Source: an uncultured Lachnospiraceae bacterium
GTDB lineage: Bacteria; Bacillota; Clostridia; Lachnospirales; Lachnospiraceae
Length of the DNA: 35,669 nt
NCBI GenBank assembly: GCA_946534145.1
Contig: CAMNCH010000012.1
Coordinates: 1-35,669 of the forward strand
Direction of reading: 5' to 3'
Of the stretch, positions 8,205 through 15,692 are shown piece by piece. Numbering within the stretch: position 1 is the stretch's first letter; each line of letters starts with the position of its first letter. The position numbers and the translations under genes were made by a program. The notes below the pieces were generated by a model, which worked only from the letters and a program-made list of their open reading frames with translations, searched no databases and was not told the origin of the DNA.

Positions 8205-9160
8205 TGGCCATATTTCTGAAAGTACTTGGGATTATTGGAATAGTTTTGCTTTCCATACTGGGCTTAATTCTGCTTGTTCTTTTGCTGGTACTGTTTGTAC
8301 CGATACGATACAAGGCAGAAGGCTCCTTTAAAGAGAATAAGCCCTCGTTTTCTGCCCGCGCATCATGGCTTCTTCATCTGGTAAGCGTAAGATTTACTCT
8401 TGGTGAAGAGGAGCCGCTTATTATAAGAGTATGCGGCTTTAAGATCAAGAAAAAAGAAGAAAAAATACCTGATTTTGAAGAAGATACGGACGAAACCGAT
8501 GATATAAAGGAATACCCTCAGATAACCGATGACGTTACGCTCCCGGTACCGGAAAGTCCCGATGAACCGATTCAAGAGGAAACAGCACCTGAATCACAGG
8601 TTATGGCCGAATCAACGTCAACCGGCTCTGTCGTATCTAAGCCTGTTGTTTCAGAACCTGTTAACTCTGAACCGCAGGAGGATTCCGACATTTCAGAAGA
8701 GTCTCCGAAAAAGCCCAAAATCGCAGAAGCACACAAAAAGCCCCGAAAATCCCCTGAAAATGAGGACTCAAAGAAAGATTTTGAGAATCGGAGTTTTTAT
8801 GATAAAATAAAAAAGTATATTGAAATTATTGAATCAAAACGCTTTAAACAAGCCTTTGAATATTCCAAAGACAAAATCGTAAAGCTTTTGAAACATATTT
8901 TGCCAAGACGCTTTAACATTTACGGAGAAGTCGGTTTTGATGACCCCTCGGTTACGGGACAGATTCTTGTTATAACATCCATGTTGATTCCGATAGTCGG
9001 AGACAAGATTAACATTCGAGGCAATTTCGAAGAACCCGTGATAGATATCGAAGGAAAACTTAAGGGCCGGATTACTTTATTTAAAGTTCTTTGGACATTG
9101 GCGGTTTTATATTTTAACAAAAATATACGAAAGATCATTAAAATGTTTCGGGAGGTATGA
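8204..9160 (+). CDS. DUF2953 domain protein (YtfI-like), membrane-anchored
   Basis: Residues 5-33 form one hydrophobic helix (GIIGIVLLSILGLILLVLLL), followed by VPIRYKAEGSF. Residues about 85-190 are low-complexity, rich in Glu, Pro, Ser and Lys. The C-terminal 110 residues carry the DUF2953 pattern: YGEVGFDDPSVTGQI, then PIVGDKINIRGNF and a hydrophobic stretch WTLAVLYF. In Bacillus a DUF2953 gene (ytfI) lies beside ytfJ, and the same pairing is seen here with the GerW/YtfJ gene. The function is unknown; the pairing suggests a sporulation or envelope role. The start overlaps the previous stop by one base, and the stop sits within the Shine-Dalgarno-start zone of the next gene. Confidence 0.85.
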   Translation: MAIFLKVLGIIGIVLLSILGLILLVLLLVLFVPIRYKAEGSFKENKPSFSARASWLLHLVSVRFTLGEEEPLIIRVCGFKIKKKEEKIPDFEEDTDETDDIKEYPQITDDVTLPVPESPDEPIQEETAPESQVMAESTSTGSVVSKPVVSEPVNSEPQEDSDISEESPKKPKIAEAHKKPRKSPENEDSKKDFENRSFYDKIKKYIEIIESKRFKQAFEYSKDKIVKLLKHILPRRFNIYGEVGFDDPSVTGQILVITSMLIPIVGDKINIRGNFEEPVIDIEGKLKGRITLFKVLWTLAVLYFNKNIRKIIKMFREV

Positions 9161-9165
9161 CAGTA

Positions 9166-9573
9166 ATGTCTGACAAGAATTGTACTTCTATTATAGAATC
9201 ACTTTTAAAGGGTGTTGATGCGGTATTTTCCGCTAAAACCGTTGTAGGGGAACCGGTTCATATCGATGACACCATAATTCTTCCCTTAGTCGATATTTCT
9301 TTCGGCATGGGCGCAGGCGCCAGTGCCAAGGAACAAAAGAACGGCGAAGGCGGCGGCATCACCGGTAAAGTAAGCCCCAGCGCAGTACTTGTTATAAAAA
9401 ACGGTACAGCCAAGCTTGTCAACGTTAAGAATCAGGATGCGGTTACCAAGATTTTGGACCTTGTTCCCGATGTGGTTGATAAGATTTCCGATATGATTAA
9501 CAAAAAGGATATGCCTTCCGACAAAGAAGTTATAGCTAAAGCCTTCCCCGAGGAGGATGAGGAGGAAGTTTAA
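9166..9573 (+). CDS. ytfJ: GerW/YtfJ family sporulation protein
   Basis: The 135-residue protein shows the family pattern: a short N-terminal helix, KTVVGEPVHIDDTIILPLVDISFGMGAGAS, a Gly-rich loop (KNGEGGGITGKVSP) and SAVLVIKNGTAKLV. In Bacillus, GerW (YtfJ) is made in the forespore and is needed for L-alanine germination. The acidic tail (EEDEEEV) is ordinary for the family. I place the start at ATG 9166, because GGGAGG at 9150-9155 is 10 bases from it. An in-frame ATG at 9157 is only 1 base from that site and overlaps the DUF2953 stop (ATGA). The gene's presence suggests a spore former or its descendant, but many non-sporulating clostridia keep homologues. Confidence 0.9.
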   Translation: MSDKNCTSIIESLLKGVDAVFSAKTVVGEPVHIDDTIILPLVDISFGMGAGASAKEQKNGEGGGITGKVSPSAVLVIKNGTAKLVNVKNQDAVTKILDLVPDVVDKISDMINKKDMPSDKEVIAKAFPEEDEEEV

Positions 9574-10121
9574 TGGATCAGTCTTTCGAAGAGATACTGT
9601 TAAGCGATGACGTTGAAAAACTAAATGACCTTAAAAGATGGCTTTTCGAGGAAAACATTCGACTTGAAATAAGGCAGAAAGAACTAAACGAGCTCCACGA
9701 GAAATTTTTAAAAGAGAAAGTTGCTTTTGTGGAAGAGATGAAGGCCATTAACCTTCGTAACCTCAACGAAAGAAAGCGTTTGAAAGACGAAGAGCAGTTC
9801 TTTGATAAAAAGATGCAGATTCTTAAAGACGGTTTTGCGGATTTGGACAATGACCGTAAACGTCTTGCCAAAGAACGACTGGCTTTTGAAACCGAGAAAC
9901 AGGTCACCAAATCAATCAAGCACGAAGAGGCCTATACGGATCTTGCGGGCTCCCTGTTTGCGGGTGTCAATAATCCACTGGCTTTAAAAAAGCGATACAG
10001 AGACCTTCTTAAGATTTTCCATCCCGACAATCTCTGCGGAGATTCGGACATGGTAACGGTTATTACAAGAGAATATGAGAGGCTTAAATCTGAGATTGAT
10101 TTCTACAGATCGGCAAAATAA
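9573..10121 (+). CDS. Coiled-coil protein with C-terminal J-domain-like HPD segment
   Basis: The 182-residue protein begins with a long charged helical region, residues about 12-115, rich in Lys, Glu and Arg with hydrophobic heptad positions, so probably a coiled coil. Residues 133-175 read NPLALKKRYRDLLKIFHPDN, with H150-P151-D152 followed by a helix (TREYERLKSEI). This matches the helix II, HPD loop and helix III layout of DnaJ J-domains, where HPD triggers DnaK ATP hydrolysis. No Gly/Phe or zinc-finger regions are present. A role as a specialised DnaK co-chaperone is inference. The start overlaps the ytfJ stop (TAATG at 9571-9575). A bidirectional terminator begins at the stop codon, ending the transcript that starts upstream of the Nudix gene. 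Confidence 0.72.
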   Translation: MDQSFEEILLSDDVEKLNDLKRWLFEENIRLEIRQKELNELHEKFLKEKVAFVEEMKAINLRNLNERKRLKDEEQFFDKKMQILKDGFADLDNDRKRLAKERLAFETEKQVTKSIKHEEAYTDLAGSLFAGVNNPLALKKRYRDLLKIFHPDNLCGDSDMVTVITREYERLKSEIDFYRSAK

Positions 10122-10149
10122 AAGAGAACCGAAATTCGGTTCTCTTTTT
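10121..10149. terminator. Bidirectional intrinsic terminator between convergent genes
   Basis: AAAGAGAACCGAA (10121-10133) and TTCGGTTCTCTTT (10135-10147) form a near-perfect palindrome, with T residues following on the + strand and an interrupted T tract on the - strand. It can end the + strand set finishing at 10121 and the - strand rpmB transcript finishing at 10172. Confidence 0.85.
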
Positions 10150-10171
10150 ATAAAAAGATATTAATCTGAAA

Positions 10172-10357
10172 TTAAGCTCTTTCAACTTTACCGGATCTTA
10201 AACATCTGGTACAAACATGAAGCTTCTTAGTAGTTCCGTCAACCTTGCAAGATACGGAACGAATGTTGGAGCCCCACATTCTGCTGGACTTTCTATTAGA
10301 ATGGCTTACGTTATTTCCAAAATGAATACCTTTTCCGCAAACAGCACACTTTGCCAT
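10172..10357 (-). CDS. rpmB: 50S ribosomal protein L28
   Basis: The 61-residue protein begins MAKCAVCGKG and continues with GNNVSHSNRKSSRMWGSNI, diagnostic of bacterial L28. Cysteines 4, 7, 49 and 52 form the two CxxC pairs of the zinc-binding (C+) form. On the - strand AAGGAGGTG lies a few bases before the start codon. It is the only clear - strand gene here. A promoter at 10408-10436 drives it away from the Asp23-like gene. The divergent rpmB/Asp23-like arrangement is also seen in Bacillus (rpmB, yloU, yloV, recG). Confidence 0.96.
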   Translation of the reverse strand: MAKCAVCGKGIHFGNNVSHSNRKSSRMWGSNIRSVSCKVDGTTKKLHVCTRCLRSGKVERA

Positions 10358-10407
10358 CTTAGCACCTCCTTAAAGCCTGGAATCTTTGCGAAACTCGCAA
10401 CATAGAG

Positions 10408-10436
10408 ATAATATCAGATAAGAATGCAAAATGCAA
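10408..10436 (-). promoter_or_regulatory. Sigma-A-type promoter for rpmB
   Basis: Read on the - strand, TTGCAT (10436-10431) and TATTAT (10413-10408) are separated by exactly 17 bases. Transcription would start about 10401, leaving a leader of some 44 bases before the start codon at 10357. Confidence 0.65.
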
Positions 10437-10498
10437 GCAAAAAATGTAAAAGAGTTAAATCCGCAAAAAAATATGTTTCTTTTTTTAAGATATAAGGG

Positions 10499-10504
10499 TA
10501 TAAT
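10499..10504 (+). promoter_or_regulatory. Probable -10 element for the Asp23-like/fakA transcript
   Basis: A perfect TATAAT lies 46 bases before the ATG at 10550. The -35 region 17 bases upstream (10476-10481, TTTCTT) is weak. Start near 10511 is likely. This promoter is divergent from that of rpmB; the two -10 boxes are about 85 bases apart. Confidence 0.5.
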
Positions 10505-10549
10505 GTCACATGTATGAGTTTTTATAACTAATCTTATCCGGAGGTGCGT

Positions 10550-10918
10550 ATGAAAGGTTCGTCCATGAACACCCATCTTGGTAACGTAATTGTGGACCCC
10601 GGTGTTATCATGCAGTATGCGGGCAGTGTTGCCGTAGAGTGCTTTGGTATCGTCGGAATGGCCAATGTAAATGTAAAAGACGGCTTGGTTAAGCTGTTAA
10701 AGATTAACTCTGCGGATATTTGCAGAGGCATACAGGTTTCTTTGACCGAAGGCGGTAAACTTTCTTTGGACTTTCACATCATAGTTTCTTATGGTGTAAG
10801 TATTCAGGCTGTTGTTGACAACCTTATTAATAATGTTAAGTACAAAGTCGAAGAGTTCACCGGTCTTGAAATCGGCAAGATTAACGTCTATGTAGAAGAC
10901 GTCAAAGCAATCGACTAG
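10550..10918 (+). CDS. Asp23/Gls24 family protein (YloU-like)
   Basis: The 122-residue protein is a single Asp23 domain: GNVIVDPGVIMQYAGSVAVECFGIVGM near the start and LSLDFHIIVSYGVSIQAVVDNLINNVKY later, then an IGKINVYVEDVK strand. Asp23-type proteins are soluble, abundant and often associated with the membrane or envelope stress; the YloU branch has no defined function. It is regularly encoded just before FakA, as here (11 bases apart). The start is set at ATG 10550, since GGAGG (10540-10544) is 5 bases upstream; a GTG at 10544 overlaps the Shine-Dalgarno. Confidence 0.92.
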   Translation: MKGSSMNTHLGNVIVDPGVIMQYAGSVAVECFGIVGMANVNVKDGLVKLLKINSADICRGIQVSLTEGGKLSLDFHIIVSYGVSIQAVVDNLINNVKYKVEEFTGLEIGKINVYVEDVKAID

Positions 10919-10929
10919 GAGGATGCCAC

Positions 10930-12555
10930 ATGGCAGCAAATGTTATAAACGCAGAATTACTCGCCAAAATGTTTTTAGCCGGCGCTAAGAACCTTGAGGC
11001 CAAAAAAGAATGGATTAATGAATTAAATGTATTCCCCGTTCCCGACGGAGATACCGGTACCAATATGGTAATGACCATTATGTCTGCAGCCAAAGACGTA
11101 CATGGTCTTCAGAGCACCAATGACATTACCATGCAGACCTTATGCAAGGCTATTTCTTCAGGCTCACTTAAGGGTGCAAGAGGTAACTCGGGTGTTATTT
11201 TATCCCAGCTCTTAAGAGGCTTCACCAAAATGGTCAAGGAATCCGAAGAGATTACCATCCCCATGGTGGCAGATGCCTGTGATAAGGCTGTTGAGACCGC
11301 TTACAAAGCAGTTATGAAGCCCAAGGAAGGTACTATTCTTACCGTTGCCAAGGGTATCAGCGATAAAGCCCGTGAGCTTACCAACGCAGGCTGCGATGAT
11401 ATGGAGGCATACCTCGATCAGATTATCAAGCATGCGGAAGTTGTTCTGGCACATACTCCCGACTTACTTCCTATTCTTAAACAGGCAGGAGTAGTTGACT
11501 CCGGCGGACAGGGTCTTGTGGAGATTCTTCACGGCGCTTTTGATGCTTTCCAGGGCAAAGAAATCAATTTCGACCTCGGTGAATCCAAAGCTGAAGCCGT
11601 AGAAGAGGAAAAAGAAGAACTCAAGTCAGCTTACAGCACCGAATACATTGTTCACCTTGACAAAGTATTCAATATCAAGCACGAAATCGACTTTAAAGCA
11701 TATCTCGAGACCATCGGTGAATCCATTTCAATCGTTACCGATGACGAGATTTTAAAGGTTCACGTATATACCAACGACCCCGGCCTTGTTATCCAGAGAG
11801 GCTTAAAATACGGTCAGCTTACCGACATCAAAGTTGACAATATGAAAGCCGATAGTATCGCTTCCAAGGCTTCTTCAAAACCCGTAGAGCTCAAGGATTA
11901 CGGCTTTGTATCCGTATCCGCAGGTGACGGATTAAGCGAGATTTTCAAAGGTCTCGGTGTAGATTATGTAATTGAAGGCGGCCAGACCATGAACCCCAGC
12001 ACAGAGGACTTTGTGGAGGCTATTAAGAAGGTTAACGCCCGCACGGTATTCCTTCTTCCCAACAATAAGAACATTATCATGTCAGCCAACCAGGCTCAGT
12101 ACCTTGTTGACGACAAAAAGGTAATAGTAATCCCTACCAAAACCATTCCTCAGGGTATCACCGCAATGATTAACTTTGTTGCCGATGTCGATCCCGAGTC
12201 CAATGAAGAGTGCATGTCTGCGGAGATTAAGAACGTCAAGACCGGTCAGGTCACCTACTCTGTAAGAGACACTCAGATTGATGACAAAGAAATCAAGGAA
12301 GGCGACTACATGGGTCTTGGCGACTCCGGACTCCTTGCAGTCAATGAAGATTTATATACCGTAACCTGTCAGACAGTTGATGAAATGGCAAAAGACGGCG
12401 ACGTTGAGCTCTTCAGCGTATATTATGGGGCGGATGTTTCTGAAGAAGATGTTCAGAAAGTAGTTGAATATATCAATGAAAAATATCCTTCCTGCGATGT
12501 GGAATGTAACTTAGGCGGACAGCCCATTTACTACTACATTATCTCGGCTGAATAA
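10930..12555 (+). CDS. fakA: Fatty acid kinase catalytic subunit FakA (DAK2/DhaL domain, YloV-like)
   Basis: FakA phosphorylates a fatty acid held by a FakB (DegV-family) protein so that exogenous or recycled fatty acids enter phospholipid synthesis. The 541-residue chain has an N-terminal DhaL-type kinase domain (about 1-200) with FPVPDGDTGTNMVMTI, whose D39 and D41 are expected metal ligands, and GARGNSGVIL (82-91). An acidic linker follows near 215-230, then the FakA-type central and C-terminal regions, with GLSEIFKGLGVD and EGGQTMNPST near 335-355. Length is close to that of known FakA proteins. AGGAGG lies 7 bases before the ATG. A strong intrinsic terminator starts 7 bases after the stop. 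A DegV/FakB partner is encoded at 14666, separated by recG. Confidence 0.9.
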   Translation: MAANVINAELLAKMFLAGAKNLEAKKEWINELNVFPVPDGDTGTNMVMTIMSAAKDVHGLQSTNDITMQTLCKAISSGSLKGARGNSGVILSQLLRGFTKMVKESEEITIPMVADACDKAVETAYKAVMKPKEGTILTVAKGISDKARELTNAGCDDMEAYLDQIIKHAEVVLAHTPDLLPILKQAGVVDSGGQGLVEILHGAFDAFQGKEINFDLGESKAEAVEEEKEELKSAYSTEYIVHLDKVFNIKHEIDFKAYLETIGESISIVTDDEILKVHVYTNDPGLVIQRGLKYGQLTDIKVDNMKADSIASKASSKPVELKDYGFVSVSAGDGLSEIFKGLGVDYVIEGGQTMNPSTEDFVEAIKKVNARTVFLLPNNKNIIMSANQAQYLVDDKKVIVIPTKTIPQGITAMINFVADVDPESNEECMSAEIKNVKTGQVTYSVRDTQIDDKEIKEGDYMGLGDSGLLAVNEDLYTVTCQTVDEMAKDGDVELFSVYYGADVSEEDVQKVVEYINEKYPSCDVECNLGGQPIYYYIISAE

Positions 12556-12561
12556 ACACAT

Positions 12562-12589
12562 GCCCGACGGTTTTTCCGTCGGGCTTTTT
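12562..12589 (+). terminator. Intrinsic terminator between fakA and recG
   Basis: GCCCGACGG (12562-12570) pairs perfectly with CCGTCGGGC (12576-12584) around a TTTTT loop, followed by five T. It lies 7 bases after the fakA stop and 6 bases before the proposed recG start codon at 12596. The recG frame remains open across the hairpin, so it could be translated if the ATG at 12560 is used. Confidence 0.88.
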
Positions 12590-12595
12590 AAATCT

Positions 12596-14614
12596 ATGGA
12601 CAATTTGACTCCCATTGAAAACTTAAAAGGCATAGGCGACAAAACCGCCGGGCTTTTTCATAAGCTTGGCATTTTTAACTGCGCGGATTTATTAAATTAC
12701 TATCCCAGAGCCTATGATTTCTACGAACATATAACCGATATCAAGAGTTCTGCTCCCGGTGAACGAAACGCTATTTTGTGCACCGTCAAAAGCACGCCCA
12801 GAATAATGAGATACAATTCCAAAAGCATTGTATCTTTTTTTGTTACGGATTCGGAGAATGTATTCGAAGTTAAATTCTTTAATGCTCCTTACATGCTTAA
12901 ATCCGTCAAAGTCGGCGACAGAAGAGTCTTCAGAGGCATTTTACGCGCCATAAAGGACCGTCTTGTTATGGACCAGCCCAAGATGTATTTACCCGATGAA
13001 TACTCAAAACTTGAGGGCACCATAACGCCCGTTTATTCACTTACCAAGGATTTGTCCAATGACCGTATTTCAAAATGCGTGAATCAGGTCTTAAGCGGGC
13101 TGGCTCTGCCCGAAGACTATATGACGGCAGAAGAGTTAAAAGAATTTTCTTTGTCCGATTACGCCACATCTCTTAAAAATATTCACTTTCCGGTCAGTTA
13201 CGAGGCTCAATATTATGCCAGGAGACGTATCGTCTTCGAAGAATTCCTGTATTTTGTAAGGATTGCCAAAGAAGGCGCCAAAGAAAATACCAACCTTAAA
13301 AATACCTGCAGAATGATAGAAGTATCCGACTGCAAGAGGCTGGAAGAAAGCCTTCCTTATTCCCTTACAAATGCCCAAAAACGCGCTATTCGGGATATTT
13401 TTGACGATATGAGCGGTGATTATCTTATGAACAGACTTGTGCAGGGTGATGTAGGCTCAGGTAAGACGATTGTTGCGGTTATGGCAATGTTAATGTGTGC
13501 TGCCAACGGTTATCAGTGCGCTATGATGGCTCCCACTGAAGTCCTGGCCAGACAGCATTATGAAAATGTCAAATCCCTTACGGATAAATACAAACTTTGC
13601 TTTAAGCCCGTTCTTTTGACGGGAAAAATGAGTGCCAAAGATAAACGTGAAGCTTTGGCGCAAATTGCCTCCGGTGAAGCTAATGTGGTCCTCGGTACAC
13701 ACGCCATTATTCAGGAAGGTGTTGAGTTTAAGAATCTTTCTTTGGTCATTACCGACGAGCAGCATCGTTTCGGTGTTAAGCAGCGTGAAACCTTTAAAAA
13801 CAAGGGTAACGAGCCCCATCTTCTCGTAATGAGTGCCACACCCATACCGAGAACTCTTGCCATGATTGTATTTGCGGGATTGTCCGTATCAGTGATTGAC
13901 GAGCTTCCCAAGAATCGTGTGCCCATACAAAACTGTGTGGTTAATTCGTCCTTCAGAAAAAAGGCTTACGAAAAGATAAAAGAAGAACTGGATAAGGGCC
14001 ATCAGGCATATATTATCTGCCCCATGGTATTAGACAACGAAGATTGCGACCCCAATTTAAAGAGTGTCGAACAGCACACCAAAGACATAAAAGAAATCTT
14101 TGGCGAGCATTACAGAGTTGCTTCTCTGAACGGCAAGATGAAGCCTGATGAAAAGACCCGTATAATGGAGAATTTTAAAAACAAAAATATAGATATTCTG
14201 GTCTCCACTACGGTTATTGAAGTAGGAATCGATGTACCCAACGCAACAATAATAATGATTGAGAATGCCGACAGATTCGGCCTTTCACAGCTGCATCAGC
14301 TTCGCGGTCGTGTGGGAAGAGGTTCTGATGCTTCTTTTTGCATTCTGATGTCCGATACTAAGAACGAGGAAACCCTTAAAAGATTGAAGATATTAAACGA
14401 GACCAACGACGGTTTTAAGATTGCCAATGAAGACATGAAGTTAAGAGGCCCCGGTGAGCTAAACGGTGTAAGACAAAGCGGAGAGCTTCAGTTTTCTTTA
14501 GGCGACATTACAAAAGACGGAGACCTAATGCTTCTTGCCGGCAGTTTCTATGAGAAGGCGGCAGACAGGCTTACCGATATTAAGGGAAATTTAATTGACT
14601 TTAGAACCATTTAA
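12596..14614 (+). CDS. recG: ATP-dependent DNA helicase RecG
   Basis: RecG remodels stalled replication forks and branched DNA. From ATG 12596 it is 672 residues. The N-terminal wedge region begins TPIENLKGIGDKTAGLFHKLG, matching other RecG starts, and LLNYYPRAYDFYE follows. Helicase motifs include Walker A GDVGSGKT (284-291), DEQH in motif II, SATPIPRT in motif III, and the C-terminal RGRVGRG motif. The usual TRG-type tail (LRGPGELNGVRQSG) is present. The start is uncertain: neither ATG 12560 nor 12596 has a clear Shine-Dalgarno. Homology favours 12596, whereas 12560 would be 4 bases after the fakA stop and could allow re-initiation. No terminator is seen after the stop, and the degV promoter overlaps its end. 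Confidence 0.94.
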   Translation: MDNLTPIENLKGIGDKTAGLFHKLGIFNCADLLNYYPRAYDFYEHITDIKSSAPGERNAILCTVKSTPRIMRYNSKSIVSFFVTDSENVFEVKFFNAPYMLKSVKVGDRRVFRGILRAIKDRLVMDQPKMYLPDEYSKLEGTITPVYSLTKDLSNDRISKCVNQVLSGLALPEDYMTAEELKEFSLSDYATSLKNIHFPVSYEAQYYARRRIVFEEFLYFVRIAKEGAKENTNLKNTCRMIEVSDCKRLEESLPYSLTNAQKRAIRDIFDDMSGDYLMNRLVQGDVGSGKTIVAVMAMLMCAANGYQCAMMAPTEVLARQHYENVKSLTDKYKLCFKPVLLTGKMSAKDKREALAQIASGEANVVLGTHAIIQEGVEFKNLSLVITDEQHRFGVKQRETFKNKGNEPHLLVMSATPIPRTLAMIVFAGLSVSVIDELPKNRVPIQNCVVNSSFRKKAYEKIKEELDKGHQAYIICPMVLDNEDCDPNLKSVEQHTKDIKEIFGEHYRVASLNGKMKPDEKTRIMENFKNKNIDILVSTTVIEVGIDVPNATIIMIENADRFGLSQLHQLRGRVGRGSDASFCILMSDTKNEETLKRLKILNETNDGFKIANEDMKLRGPGELNGVRQSGELQFSLGDITKDGDLMLLAGSFYEKAADRLTDIKGNLIDFRTI

Positions 14615-14623
14615 CAGTAAAAT
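14595..14623 (+). promoter_or_regulatory. Sigma-A-type promoter for degV
   Basis: TTGACT at 14595-14600 and TAAAAT at 14618-14623 are separated by exactly 17 bases. The -35 lies inside the last codons of recG. Transcription would start near 14630, about 36 bases before the TTG start of the DegV-family gene. Confidence 0.65.
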
Positions 14624-14665
14624 CTACTTGTTTGCATAACACATAAGAGATTAGGGGACAATAAT

Positions 14666-15538
14666 TTGAGCAAAAAAATAGCGGTAATAACCGACAGTAA
14701 CAGCGGTATCACTCAGGCCGAAGCCAAAAACCTTGGTATTAAAGTGATTCCGATGCCTTTTATGATAGACGGGGTTGAGTTCCTTGAGGATATTAATCTT
14801 ACTCAGGATGAGTTTTATGAAAAGCTTATGGGTGACTGTACCATATCCACCAGTCAGCCCGGACCCGAGACAGTCCTTGAATTTTGGGACGAAACCTTAA
14901 AAGAATACGATGAAATCGTACATATTCCCATGAGCAGCGGACTCAGCGGTTCTTTCCAGACAGCCAGAATGCTTGCGGAAGATTACGACGGACGCGTTCA
15001 GCCCGTTAACAACCAGCGCATTTCCGTTACCATGAGGCAGTCGGTAATAGATGCCATTAAACTTGCTTCAGAGGGCTTTGATGCGGCACAGATTAAAGAG
15101 AAACTTGAAGAAGACAAGTTTAATTCAAGCATATATATTTGCCTTGACACTCTTGAATACCTTAAAAAGGGCGGAAGACTTACACCGGCTGCAGCGCTTT
15201 TAGGCTCTCTTTTAAAGATTAAACCCGTTCTTCAGATTCAGGGTGAGAAGCTTGATAAATTTGCCACCTGTCGTACTATAGCCAAGGCCAAGACCGTCAT
15301 GATAGATCAGGCTCGTAAAGACATCGTTGAACGCTTCGGCGGAACAGAAACCGGTGAAGGGGTATATATTTCCGTGGCTTATACCTACAATGAAGAGAAT
15401 GCCGTAGCATTTGTGAAAGAGATTAAAGAAACTTTTCCTGATGCAACATTTTCATTTATGGACAAGCTCTCCTTAAGTGTAAGTTGCCACATCGGTCCCG
15501 GTGCACTTGCAATAGCCATTACCAAAAAGTCATTTTAA
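14666..15538 (+). CDS. DegV family fatty-acid-binding protein (FakB-like)
   Basis: DegV/FakB proteins hold a fatty acid and present its carboxylate to FakA. The 290-residue chain starts MSKKIAVITDSNSGI and shows ISTSQPGPETVLEFW (61-75), the PMSSGLSGSFQTA segment (about 89-101), YLKKGGRLTPAAALLG near 163-178 and HIGPGALAIAI near the C-terminus, all standard family landmarks. The start is TTG at 14666 with AGGGGAC about 8 bases upstream; no better ATG exists. It has its own promoter at 14595-14623. Its location two genes after fakA supports, but does not prove, that it is a FakB for that kinase. The bound fatty acid cannot be predicted. Confidence 0.88.
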   Translation: MSKKIAVITDSNSGITQAEAKNLGIKVIPMPFMIDGVEFLEDINLTQDEFYEKLMGDCTISTSQPGPETVLEFWDETLKEYDEIVHIPMSSGLSGSFQTARMLAEDYDGRVQPVNNQRISVTMRQSVIDAIKLASEGFDAAQIKEKLEEDKFNSSIYICLDTLEYLKKGGRLTPAAALLGSLLKIKPVLQIQGEKLDKFATCRTIAKAKTVMIDQARKDIVERFGGTETGEGVYISVAYTYNEENAVAFVKEIKETFPDATFSFMDKLSLSVSCHIGPGALAIAITKKSF

Positions 15539-15553
15539 TAAAGTTTATAATAC

Positions 15554-15608
15554 ACACACGATGTTGTAATAACCCTAAAATGTTAATACTATATCGTGTG
15601 TTTTTTTG
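15554..15608 (+). terminator. Probable terminator after degV (long loop)
   Basis: ACACACGAT (15554-15562) pairs perfectly with ATCGTGTGT (15593-15601), followed by a run of T to 15607. The loop is about 30 bases, longer than usual. It ends the degV transcript before the parE promoter. Confidence 0.6.
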
Positions 15609-15628
15609 TTTTCTTTAAAAGAAAAATG

Positions 15629-15637
15629 TGTTATACT
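15629..15637 (+). promoter_or_regulatory. Extended -10 promoter for parE-parC
   Basis: TG-T-TATACT at 15629-15637 is an extended -10 element; no good -35 is visible upstream because that region is a T-rich terminator tail. The start would be near 15644, giving a leader of about 50 bases before the ATG at 15693. Confidence 0.5.
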
Positions 15638-15692
15638 ATTTTGGTGAAATTATGCATTCACATCTGACCATTATTTTTGAGAGGTTGTTTTT

